Positions 14,702-20,238 of a stretch of DNA of 20,238 bases are shown here, in pieces. Each line of letters begins with the position of its first letter. Position 1 is the stretch's first letter. A program made the translations under genes and the position numbers. The notes beneath the pieces were generated by a model. It had not been told where the DNA came from, did not search any database, and saw only the letters and a list, made by a program, of their open reading frames with translations. The DNA is from a virus, in IMG/VR virus record IMGVR_UViG_3300005043_000012, positions 1 to 20,238 of that record. One strand, written 5' to 3'.

Positions 14702-14928
14702 TTAAACCTGACGACGAGCAAACTTTTAACATAACGTTCAAGACAACAAACGAAGGTTACAGTTATATCCTTAATTGGTTAAAGCATCACACAGAATTAA
14801 TATCTGATAGGGTGCTACCTGATACGGACGATCTTTACGAGTCTAACGAATCATTTAGGGCTATACTTAAAAAGATTAAGAAGGATAAAGACATTAGAGA
14901 TAGTATAATTAACAAACAAAACAAATAA
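14698..14928 (+). CDS. Small protein coupled to the annealase
   Basis: A 76-residue protein with an acidic N-terminus (K-P-D-D-E-Q), an F-N-I-T-F-K-T strand, a helix, then a Lys-rich helix (A-I-L-K-K-I-K-K-D-K-D-I-R-D). It overlaps the annealing protein gene by ATGA, so expression is linked and a recombination accessory role is possible. No homologous family is recognised. Confidence 0.6.
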   Translation: MIKPDDEQTFNITFKTTNEGYSYILNWLKHHTELISDRVLPDTDDLYESNESFRAILKKIKKDKDIRDSIINKQNK

Positions 14929-14932
14929 CATC

Positions 14933-15025
14933 ATGAACAAAAGAAAAGCAAAAAAACTATTTCACTATGTATTAGGAGTAGGATTATCATTATCATTCGC
15001 AATAGAACTAATTAAAAATCTGTAG
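14933..15025 (+). CDS. 30-residue single-helix membrane peptide
   Basis: ATG at 14933 to TAG at 15023-15025. A basic N-terminus (MNKRKAKK) precedes one hydrophobic helix (V-L-G-V-G-L-S-L-S-F-A-I). It ends in I-K-N-L. This looks like a small inner-membrane peptide with its N-terminus in the cytoplasm; small phage peptides of this type can modify host proteins or the membrane. The evidence is hydrophobicity and the tidy fit between neighbours. Confidence 0.45.
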   Translation: MNKRKAKKLFHYVLGVGLSLSFAIELIKNL

Positions 15026-15027
15026 TC

Positions 15028-15162
15028 ATGAGTTTATACGCCTATTGTAAAAAAGCAAGTGATGGAGAACAAAATTCCCATTGCAATAATAAATGCATGG
15101 CTTGCGTAATTCACATTACGAAAAAAAAAGCAACTATGGATGAACGATTTAATAAACAGTAG
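15028..15162 (+). CDS. 44-residue Cys-rich peptide
   Basis: ATG at 15028, two bases after the previous stop, to TAG at 15160-15162. It contains Cys7, His18, Cys19, Cys23 and Cys26 (H-C-N-N-K-C-M-A-C) and could bind zinc or a metal cluster. A run of nine A bases inside the ORF (15121-15129) encodes a Lys-rich stretch and could be a slippage point. The family is unknown. Confidence 0.45.
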   Translation: MSLYAYCKKASDGEQNSHCNNKCMACVIHITKKKATMDERFNKQ

Positions 15163-15188
15163 CTTAAAAGATACAAAAACTAAACACA

Positions 15189-15752
15189 ATGAAAAACATA
15201 ATAGCAAATAGAGTAATAGAATTAACAGGTGTTGATGTATTTAAAAAGACAAATCAAAAAGAGTATACACAGGCAAGGAGCTTATTATTTTCTTCATTAA
15301 AAGAAGTGTGTAAAATGACCGACAAACATATTTGTGATTTTAGCAAGCAAAACGGTCTAAAAATAAATAGGTCATCAATTACCCTGTGCCGAAATAAATT
15401 TAATTTATATTGCAAAAGTAATATAGAATTAAAAGACTATTACAATTCTATTGTTTTTGAAGATTATAAGGTAAGTAAAACGGAATTACTTAAAAGATTA
15501 TCGGAATCTAAAAGAACCTTAAAGAAAGTAAGAAGAAGAAACGACTATTTAGAATCAAAGATTTTAGAGTGTACAAACGAAACAGTATTTACAAACGAAA
15601 CATTGATCGAATTAGTTAAAAATGTGCCCGAAGAAAAAACAAAACTTGTTTACGATAGATTAAATCTATTTATTAAAAGTTGGGGATGGAAAGATAAAGC
15701 ACTACCAAACGCTTGCAAAACTTATGAGTGCGGATCAATAAGAGCTTTTTAA
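15189..15752 (+). CDS. Putative DNA-binding protein with DnaA-like helical N-terminal domain
   Basis: A 187-residue basic protein. Residues 1-75 are helical (R-V-I-E-L-T-G-V-D-V-F, then R-S-L-L-F-S-S-L-K-E-V-C-K-M-T-D-K-H-I and I-N-R-S-S-I), a pattern like the DNA-binding domain IV of DnaA. Residues about 95-135 form a basic coiled coil (K-R-T-L-K-K-V-R-R-R-N-D-Y). The C-terminus has W-G-W-K-D-K-A. It carries the AAAACTAA leader and ends in TAATG before the NinB-like gene. A role in replication initiation or origin binding is possible but the DnaA similarity is weak by eye. Confidence 0.5.
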   Translation: MKNIIANRVIELTGVDVFKKTNQKEYTQARSLLFSSLKEVCKMTDKHICDFSKQNGLKINRSSITLCRNKFNLYCKSNIELKDYYNSIVFEDYKVSKTELLKRLSESKRTLKKVRRRNDYLESKILECTNETVFTNETLIELVKNVPEEKTKLVYDRLNLFIKSWGWKDKALPNACKTYECGSIRAF

Positions 15753-16168
15753 TGCGCTACGATCTAAAAAACGATAAAGAAAGGTGTAATGCTGAAACTA
15801 AATTTAAACACGCTTTAAAGGAGGGTAAAGCAATCGAGTTAAAAGAGGTTAGAAAAACCCGTAGTATAACTCAAAACAGCGCATTACACCTTTACTTTAC
15901 GTTTATAGCTTATGAATTGAACAACTTAGGGTTAGAATTTCGTTACGAGGGCTTAATTACTAAAGGATTAACAAGTAGGTACACGGACAACATAGTAAAA
16001 GAGTTTATTTGGAAGCCTATACAAAACGCTTTATTTGATATTAAAAGCACTACCAAGTTAGACACTAAAGAGATTAACGAAATCATTGACGTAATTACAA
16101 AGTACTTCGGAGATAAAGGAATAACGGTTGACTTTCCAAGTATAGAATCATTAACAAATAAAAACTAA
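15752..16168 (+). CDS. NinB-like recombination protein
   Basis: The best start is the ATG at 15752, which shares a base with the preceding TAA; an upstream in-frame GTG at 15728 would overlap the previous gene by 25 nt and is less likely. The 138-residue product has I-E-L-K-E-V-R-K-T-R-S-I-T-Q-N-S-A-L-H at 28-46, the hallmark of NinB (PF05772), followed by a helical middle and a final motif with D-K-G-I-T-V-D-F-P. NinB/Orf proteins bind single-stranded DNA and help exchange annealing or recombinase proteins. It fits with the Sak gene upstream. Confidence 0.75.
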   Translation: MRYDLKNDKERCNAETKFKHALKEGKAIELKEVRKTRSITQNSALHLYFTFIAYELNNLGLEFRYEGLITKGLTSRYTDNIVKEFIWKPIQNALFDIKSTTKLDTKEINEIIDVITKYFGDKGITVDFPSIESLTNKN

Positions 16169-16171
16169 ATT

Positions 16172-17008
16172 ATGAATGTATTAAGTTTATTTGACGGTAT
16201 GAGCTGCGGACAAATAGCATTAGAACGGGCAGGTATTAAAGTAGATAAGTACTTTGCCGCTGAAATAAAAAAACACGCTATAGAAGTTACACAACATAAT
16301 TATCCAAACACTATACAGTTAGGAGATGTTACAAAAGTAAAAAGCAAAGACTTGCCTAAAATTGATTTATTAATTGGTGGTAGTCCGTGCCAGGACTTTA
16401 GTCGGGCTAATAAAGAAAGAAAAGGGGTTGAAGGTAGTAAAAGTAGTTTGTTTTTTGAATACGTAAGATTATTAAAAGAATGTAAGCCTAAATACTTTTT
16501 ACTTGAAAATGTAATAATGAGTGATTATAATTATTGGTTTATATGTAACGAAATGGATTGTGAACCCGTTAGACTTTGTGGGAGTTTAGTTAGTGGCGCT
16601 TTAAGGGATAGGTTATATTGGACAAATATACCCCCTTTTAGTCACGATATAACAGGGAGGTTGATAAGTCAAATTACGCAACCTAAAGACACATTAACAA
16701 CATTACAAAGTGTTTTAGATAGTGGTATTTCAAAAAAAAGGAAACATACCTGTTTAAATACATCTTCTGGAGTAGGTGGTAAACAAGAGTATTTAAGACA
16801 CCGTAATAATACGACTGGTATGATTACGTTAATATATGAAAATGACGGAACAGTAAGGACTGTAAACCATAACGAACTAGAAAAATTGCATAATATTCCA
16901 GAGGGTTACACATCTATTTTAAACCAAAGAAAAGCAGGTGACTTAATAGGTGACGGTTGGACTGTAGATATTGCTACTCACATATTTAAGAACATCAACA
17001 ACAATTAA
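16172..17008 (+). CDS. Orphan C5-cytosine DNA methyltransferase
   Basis: A 278-residue protein with the ordered motifs of C5-MTases: motif I L-S-L-F-D-G-M-S-C-G (4-13), motif IV G-G-S-P-C-Q-D-F-S with catalytic Cys73, motif VI L-L-E-N-V (E112), motif VIII R-D-R-L-Y-W (145-150), a target-recognition region at about 155-225, and motifs IX-X ending in G-D-G-W-T-V-D. The layout around motifs VI-VIII resembles phage and Dnmt3-like enzymes. It transfers methyl from S-adenosylmethionine to cytosine. No restriction nuclease gene is adjacent, so it probably protects phage DNA or marks it for expression or packaging. It carries AAAACTAAATT before ATG. Confidence 0.9.
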   Translation: MNVLSLFDGMSCGQIALERAGIKVDKYFAAEIKKHAIEVTQHNYPNTIQLGDVTKVKSKDLPKIDLLIGGSPCQDFSRANKERKGVEGSKSSLFFEYVRLLKECKPKYFLLENVIMSDYNYWFICNEMDCEPVRLCGSLVSGALRDRLYWTNIPPFSHDITGRLISQITQPKDTLTTLQSVLDSGISKKRKHTCLNTSSGVGGKQEYLRHRNNTTGMITLIYENDGTVRTVNHNELEKLHNIPEGYTSILNQRKAGDLIGDGWTVDIATHIFKNINNN

Positions 17009-17028
17009 CAATGTTTTAAAACTAAATT

Positions 17029-17301
17029 ATGAAAACACCAACAACACAATTACAACAAGTATTATCCCACTTAATAAAAGAAGGTAGGGTATCAATTAAA
17101 CAATTCTTTTACCTCCCTGCTTTTCGCACTAGAGTATCAGATTTAAATTTAAAACATGGTTTAATATTAGATAGCTCAGAACGAGAGAAGGGAAAGAACA
17201 TACACGGTAACACGTACAGCTTCCCAATTCACAAGCTGCCAACCGATCAGAAAAAGAGAGCTATTGAATTATATCAAGAATTAACTTGCTCAAGTAAATA
17301 A
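17029..17301 (+). CDS. Winged-helix DNA-binding protein
   Basis: A 90-residue protein. Residues 5-65 fit a winged helix: T-Q-L-Q-Q-V-L-S-H-L, a turn, F-R-T-R-V-S-D-L-N-L-K-H-G (recognition helix, about 32-44), then a wing with Lys/Asn and N-T-Y-S-F. The pattern R-x-S-D-L-x4-G is common in phage replication and regulatory HTH proteins. It shares the leader AAAACTAAATT with the methyltransferase gene. It is followed by the structured region at 17286. It is a second candidate regulator for the early operators or the leader RNA promoter. Confidence 0.6.
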   Translation: MKTPTTQLQQVLSHLIKEGRVSIKQFFYLPAFRTRVSDLNLKHGLILDSSEREKGKNIHGNTYSFPIHKLPTDQKKRAIELYQELTCSSK

Positions 17302-17315
17302 TTATCGTATATTTG
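17286..17315 (+). promoter_or_regulatory. Bacteroidota-type promoter (TTG-N19-TATATTTG)
   Basis: TTG at 17286-17288 and TATATTTG at 17308-17315 are separated by 19 nt, matching the TTG/TAnnTTTG consensus. This is the best promoter in the window. The TTG lies within the end of the preceding gene. Initiation would be about 17320, at the start of the structured leader. Confidence 0.75.
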
Positions 17316-17319
17316 CGAT

Positions 17320-17415
17320 GTAGTTGCCTTTCGACATTATAGCAACTTAACAATATTAACATAAGCCTTATAATGAATGTAGAAGTCGGAAGCTACAGGA
17401 TTTATAAGGTTTTTT
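17320..17415 (+). ncRNA. Candidate small RNA or attenuating leader
   Basis: Directly downstream of the promoter, AGTTGC (17322-17327) pairs with GCAACT (17342-17347). An AU-rich linker follows, then CCTTATAA (17366-17373) pairs with TTATAAGG (17402-17409), with an inner hairpin TGTAG/CTACA (17378-17382, 17393-17397), and a run of six Ts. The result is a compact RNA of about 95 nt with its own promoter and an intrinsic terminator before the next ATG at 17428. It could be a stand-alone small RNA, or a leader that controls read-through into the replication genes. No known RNA family is recognised. Confidence 0.45.
17366..17415 (+). terminator. Intrinsic terminator upstream of the replication cassette
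   Basis: An 8-bp perfect stem (CCTTATAA/TTATAAGG), extendable by a G-T and two A-T pairs, encloses a 28-nt loop with its own 5-bp hairpin, and is followed by TTTTTT (17410-17415). It lies 12 nt before the next ATG, so it must be bypassed or be partial for the downstream genes to be transcribed from the 17308 promoter. Confidence 0.6.
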
Positions 17416-17427
17416 GTATTAAATATT

Positions 17428-17601
17428 ATGGGAACAATAGTAAGATTTTTAATTGAAATTGCAGCAATACTTTTAATATATTATGCTTTTAATGATAATA
17501 TAGATCATAAAATACACTCTAAAGCATGGTGGAAACAGTTAGGTTTAATAGCGTTGGCTATAACTATTATAAAGATTAACTACGGTAATTCTTTAACGTA
17601 A
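17428..17601 (+). CDS. 57-residue two-helix membrane protein
   Basis: ATG at 17428 to TAA at 17599-17601. Two hydrophobic segments (about 3-20 and 36-50) flank a polar loop with D-N-I-D-H-K-I-H and W-W-K, so it is probably a hairpin membrane protein. Its TAA overlaps the next ATG (TAATG), which supports translation and coupling to the replication gene. It is the first gene after the candidate leader RNA. The family is unknown. Confidence 0.55.
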   Translation: MGTIVRFLIEIAAILLIYYAFNDNIDHKIHSKAWWKQLGLIALAITIIKINYGNSLT

Positions 17602-18197
17602 TGGCTAAAGATAAAAAATCATTTCTAATATATTGTGATATAATAAAATCAATAGACCATTTCACAAATGAAGAAAAGGGTATATTATTCCAGCATTTAC
17701 TTGAATACGTAAACGATATGAATCCTGTTTTAACTGATAGGCTAATTCTAACAGCCTGGAAACCAATAGAGAACCAACTAAAGAGAGACTTGCAAAAGTA
17801 CGAATCTGTACGTAAACGCAACAGCGAAAACGCTCTAAAAAGGTGGGGTAAAAAAGATACCAAAGAATGCGACCGCATAGAGTCGGATACCAAAAGTACC
17901 AGAAATGCCGATAATGATACAGATAATGATACAGATAAAGATATATCTATTAAAATAGATAACAGTAATTATAAAAAAATAGTTTTATCTGATTCTCAGT
18001 TTATGGAGATAACAGCAATGCAAACAAAAACCAACTTTGATACTGTTATAAAATACCTTGACGAATACGAAAATCATTTAATCAGAACAAGTGAGCAAAA
18101 GAAAAACATAAAAGACTTTAAATCGCATTTCACTAATTGGATTAATAGACAAGATATTAAAAAAGTAATTAAGCACGTAAAACAAAGATATGTATAA
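17601..18197 (+). CDS. DUF6291-like replication protein
   Basis: A 198-residue protein. The N-terminal 75 residues (K-D-K-K-S-F-L-I-Y-C-D-I, then E-E-K-G-I-L-F-Q-H-L-L-E-Y-V-N-D, A-W-K-P-I-E-N-Q-L-K-R-D-L) match DUF6291, common in Bacteroidota phage replication modules. A low-complexity linker (about 100-118) contains Asp/Asn/Thr repeats from three 12-bp units. The C-terminal half includes F-D-T-V-I-K-Y-L-D-E-Y and F-K-S-H-F-T-N-W, like a DnaT/DnaD-type helicase-loading tail. With the helicase two genes downstream it probably recruits or loads the helicase at the origin; that role is inferred. Confidence 0.65.
   Translation: MAKDKKSFLIYCDIIKSIDHFTNEEKGILFQHLLEYVNDMNPVLTDRLILTAWKPIENQLKRDLQKYESVRKRNSENALKRWGKKDTKECDRIESDTKSTRNADNDTDNDTDKDISIKIDNSNYKKIVLSDSQFMEITAMQTKTNFDTVIKYLDEYENHLIRTSEQKKNIKDFKSHFTNWINRQDIKKVIKHVKQRYV
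17910..17945 (+). repeat. Three 12-bp tandem repeats encoding an acidic linker
   Basis: GATAATGATACA occurs twice exactly (17910-17921, 17922-17933), followed by a diverged third unit (17934-17945). They encode Asp/Asn/Thr residues that link the two halves of the replication protein. The in-frame 12-bp unit means copy number can change linker length without frameshift. Confidence 0.7.
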
Positions 18198-18633
18198 CCT
18201 AGATAAAGCACTAAACAGACTCGCATGGCGATTTACTAACAAAAAAGGGTTTACTCCTGGTGAAGAAGATTTAAACGCCTTAAACACGCTTATTTCGTGG
18301 ATTAACCGCCAAGAGTCAGAAGCTATAAAAAACAATCAGTTATTTGCAAAGTTGTACATTTACAATCTTAACCAATCAATTAGGTATTTTGAAGCGAGTG
18401 TGTTTGATGACATACCACAAAAAGAGGTTAGCCGATTATTAGACTTACCATTAAAAAACTATTACAGCGCATTTCATAAAGAGCTACAAAGCAACAATAT
18501 TACTAGAGTAGTTGAAAATAAGAATATTCCTAAAGAAGATATATTAAAAGAGTTAGAAGAAAAATACACTTTAGAAGAGTGTACAAAGCAACTCGATAAA
18601 ATGATTAACGAGGCATTAAATAGATTCAGTTAA
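18190..18633 (+). CDS. Unknown protein of the replication cassette
   Basis: A 147-residue, mostly helical, charged protein. It overlaps the previous gene by 8 nt and is followed one base later by the helicase gene, so it is part of the same operon. The middle (about 60-110) has repeated aromatic residues (Y-I-Y-N-L-N-Q-S-I-R-Y-F) and the C-terminus is Lys/Glu-rich (K-E-L-E-E-K-Y-T-L-E-E-C). It may be a helicase partner or loader, judged only by its position. Confidence 0.55.
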   Translation: MYNLDKALNRLAWRFTNKKGFTPGEEDLNALNTLISWINRQESEAIKNNQLFAKLYIYNLNQSIRYFEASVFDDIPQKEVSRLLDLPLKNYYSAFHKELQSNNITRVVENKNIPKEDILKELEEKYTLEECTKQLDKMINEALNRFS

Positions 18634-18634
18634 C

Positions 18635-19642
18635 ATGAGTAGACCATTAATAAAACTAGACAACGAATACAAAGTAAATGATTTTGATTATAAAAACCAT
18701 ATAGTAAATTCAAATACTATTAACTCAGAGTTAGACGACTTCATTACGGGTAAAATACCACAGGGTTTTAAATGTGGGTTTGAAGTGTTAGACGATCACT
18801 TTCAATGTAAAAAGAATGAGTTTTATATCTTGACAGGTAAAAAGGGGCGTGGTAAGACAACGATAAACCAAGCTCTACAAATTATGTACAGCCTTGCAAA
18901 CGGTTTGATTTGGGTTGTAGCGTTCCAGGAGAATAGCCATTGGTCTATGAAACTTAACTACATGAATTATTTACTAGGCGAATATGCAACAGATGTAAAA
19001 AGAAACAATATAACAAAGTATAATTTAGCTAGTGACTGGATAGATAAACACTTTATATTCATTCAAGTAGAAGACATAAGAACGGCTACAGAAGTAGCAA
19101 AGGGAATAATTGAAAACGGTACAGATGTACACGCCTTACTACTTGATCCTATCAACTCATTTAAAAACGGTTGGCAAGATACGGGCAACGGTTATGCCGA
19201 TGGTGTAGTTGCTGGTTTAGAATTACTTAATTTTAGTAAAGAATTTTGTTCTGTACATATCTCACAACACCCAAACATGGCGGGGCAAAGACAAGAGGGG
19301 GCGGTTACAAGCTACCAAGCAGAAGGGGGTTGGTATTTAAACAAAGCTAGTTTTACTTATGTATTACACCGTGAAAAAGGGAGTTCAGAGAATCAATTAA
19401 TTGTTGAGAATGTAAGAAACAAACATACTGGGGGTTCTGAAACAGAAGCGGACAATCCCGTTATAATAGACTGGAGTCCAATAGGTATAGACCTAAGAAA
19501 AGTATTTGGATTCGAAACAGAAAAGGACGTTATACAGCAGCTAGTAAGAAAGTACAATCCTTTAAGCGTAAAAGAATCAAAGCCAATACCCACCGCCTCA
19601 CTAGACCAAGCATTTGGAGACAACAAAAAAATAGTATTTTAA
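18635..19642 (+). CDS. DnaB-like / RecA-fold replicative helicase
   Basis: A 335-residue protein with a RecA-type ATPase core: Walker A G-K-K-G-R-G-K-T at 68-75, a strand with W-V-V-A-F-Q-E-N (the H1a region, E99), Walker B A-L-L-L-D-P at 167-172, a Q/H motif with V-H-I-S-Q-H-P-N at 207-214, and a candidate arginine region N-V-R-N-K-H-T-G-G at 259-267. The length fits a C-terminal DnaB domain without the N-terminal primase-binding domain, as in some phage SF4 helicases. It probably forms a hexamer that unwinds phage DNA at replication forks. No primase is seen in the window. Confidence 0.8.
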   Translation: MSRPLIKLDNEYKVNDFDYKNHIVNSNTINSELDDFITGKIPQGFKCGFEVLDDHFQCKKNEFYILTGKKGRGKTTINQALQIMYSLANGLIWVVAFQENSHWSMKLNYMNYLLGEYATDVKRNNITKYNLASDWIDKHFIFIQVEDIRTATEVAKGIIENGTDVHALLLDPINSFKNGWQDTGNGYADGVVAGLELLNFSKEFCSVHISQHPNMAGQRQEGAVTSYQAEGGWYLNKASFTYVLHREKGSSENQLIVENVRNKHTGGSETEADNPVIIDWSPIGIDLRKVFGFETEKDVIQQLVRKYNPLSVKESKPIPTASLDQAFGDNKKIVF

Positions 19643-19644
19643 TG

Positions 19645-19675
19645 TTGTGTATATAAATATATTTATGTAGATTGC
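19645..19675 (+). promoter_or_regulatory. Early promoter with operator copy 3 in the spacer
   Basis: TTG (19645-19647) and TAGATTGC (19668-19675) are separated by 20 nt. The operator TATATAAATATATTTATGTA (19650-19669) fills almost the whole spacer and its last TA is the start of the -7 element. It begins 8 nt after the helicase stop and directs the genes at 19698 and beyond. Confidence 0.75.
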
Positions 19676-19697
19676 GTAAGAATTTAAAACTAAGATT

Positions 19698-20003
19698 ATG
19701 ATAATTACAAAAGAACATCAGGAGGCAATGGTAAATAATTACAGAAACAAAGGACATAACGAATCTGAATGTATGGGCTTTGTTGACGGTATGAATGCAA
19801 TGTTTGAATTAGTAAGCAATAAAGACGCTATTAAAATTGACAAGAGATATTATAGACAATCGTTTTTAGATTGGATGGAAAAGTACTTTGTTTACGACCC
19901 AATAACTTACGGTTATAAATCTAAGCACAACAAGACAAGGCATACTTTGGGTATGTTGAGAAAAGATTATAAAAAGGCAATGCTTGAATCAGCTTTTAAT
20001 TAA
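19698..20003 (+). CDS. Early protein of unknown function
   Basis: A 101-residue protein that is first in the third early unit, with the leader AAAACTAAGATT before ATG. The same leader and the first codons ATGATA recur at 20035. It has an acidic and Met-rich N-terminal half (E-C-M-G-F-V-D-G-M-N-A-M-F-E-L) and a basic C-terminal half (Y-K-S-K-H-N-K-T-R-H, R-K-D-Y-K-K-A). No family is recognised. Confidence 0.6.
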   Translation: MIITKEHQEAMVNNYRNKGHNESECMGFVDGMNAMFELVSNKDAIKIDKRYYRQSFLDWMEKYFVYDPITYGYKSKHNKTRHTLGMLRKDYKKAMLESAFN

Positions 20004-20034
20004 AAATTAACTAACAATAACTAAAACTAAGATT

Positions 20035-20235
20035 ATGATATTTACAGAATGTTGCCATTGTGACGAACCAATTATTTACGGATATGAATCAGGTGATAGG
20101 GGCGCTGGTGGGTTTGTAGAGATAAAGTGTGAGAAGTGTAAAGAAAGTAACTTTATAGAATTAGTTTCTATTGGTGGCGAAACAATGACAAAGGAATCAT
20201 TTTGGAAAAAGCACCCTAACGCAAAGAAAAACTAA
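20035..20235 (+). CDS. Small zinc-ribbon-like protein
   Basis: A 66-residue protein with a Cys-rich start (Cys6, Cys7, Cys9: T-E-C-C-H-C-D-E-P) and a second pair C-E-K-C at 32-35, consistent with a zinc ribbon whose two knuckles are about 25 residues apart. The middle is Gly-rich and the C-terminus is basic (F-W-K-K-H-P-N-A-K-K). It may bind nucleic acid or host protein. It is preceded by AAAACTAAGATT, and its stop lies in another AAAACTAA (20228-20235), which suggests that a further gene starts just beyond the window. Confidence 0.65.
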   Translation: MIFTECCHCDEPIIYGYESGDRGAGGFVEIKCEKCKESNFIELVSIGGETMTKESFWKKHPNAKKN

Positions 20236-20238
20236 CAA

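Noticed and set aside
15728-15751. GTG start for the NinB-like gene
   Set aside because: It would overlap the upstream gene by 25 nt; ATG at 15752 forms the TAATG junction used repeatedly here.
17373-17456. 27-residue ORF over the terminator hairpin
   Set aside because: It lies across the hairpin and T-run and overlaps the 17428 gene; better explained as structured RNA.
1-20238. CRISPR array, tRNA gene, insertion sequence, integrase or att site
   Set aside because: No regularly spaced repeats, cloverleaf, transposase or integrase pattern was seen by eye on either strand.

Overview
The window looks like about 20 kb of a tailed bacteriophage or prophage of a Bacteroidota host, most likely a flavobacterium. 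The DNA is AT-rich. Genes lack Shine-Dalgarno sites and start instead after A-rich leaders. Promoter-like sites match the Bacteroidota pattern (TTG, about 19-20 nt, TAnnTTTG). One lipoprotein has the short Flavobacteria-style signal ending in S-C-S-K-D. A tape measure gene, a tail tube gene and a frameshifted chaperone pair, with no sheath gene, point to a siphovirus-like virion with a long non-contractile tail. Terminase, portal, capsid and integrase genes are not in the window, so lytic and temperate lifestyles cannot be told apart.

Layout. (1) About 1-9130, virion module: a partial structural gene, a small structural protein, tail terminator, tail tube, tail assembly chaperones with a -1 slippery site, tape measure, a minus-strand lipoprotein, a tail-tip/hub protein, a second tail-tube-like protein, and two related tail-fibre-like proteins. 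(2) About 9130-11275, lysis and membrane module: small membrane proteins, a DUF5675-like protein carrying a His/Cys motif and a 3TM-type holin. (3) 11276-11495: two hairpin terminators close the late region and the first early promoter/operator follows. (4) About 11496-15162, early region 1: many very short genes, several under 60 codons, plus a Cro/C1-like regulator and a Rad52/Sak-type annealing protein. (5) About 15189-17301, recombination and modification: a DnaA/HTH-like protein, a NinB-like protein, an orphan cytosine-5 DNA methyltransferase and a winged-helix protein. (6) 17286-17427: a promoter, a structured leader and an intrinsic terminator, which is a candidate small RNA or attenuator. 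(7) 17428-19642, replication cassette: a small membrane protein, a DUF6291-like replication protein, an unknown protein and a DnaB/RecA-fold helicase. (8) 19643 to the end: a third promoter/operator and two small early genes.

The most distinctive signals are regulatory. An identical 20-bp near-palindrome occurs three times (11431, 13423, 19650), each just upstream of an early gene set. In two copies it exactly fills the spacer between TTG and TAnnTTGC. This looks like a shared operator that coordinates at least three early units. In addition, an AAAACTAA octamer lies 2-5 nt before nine early start codons, while most of the other early genes are stop-start coupled (TAATG or ATGA). All genes are on the plus strand except the lipoprotein, which looks like a moron inserted in the tail module.
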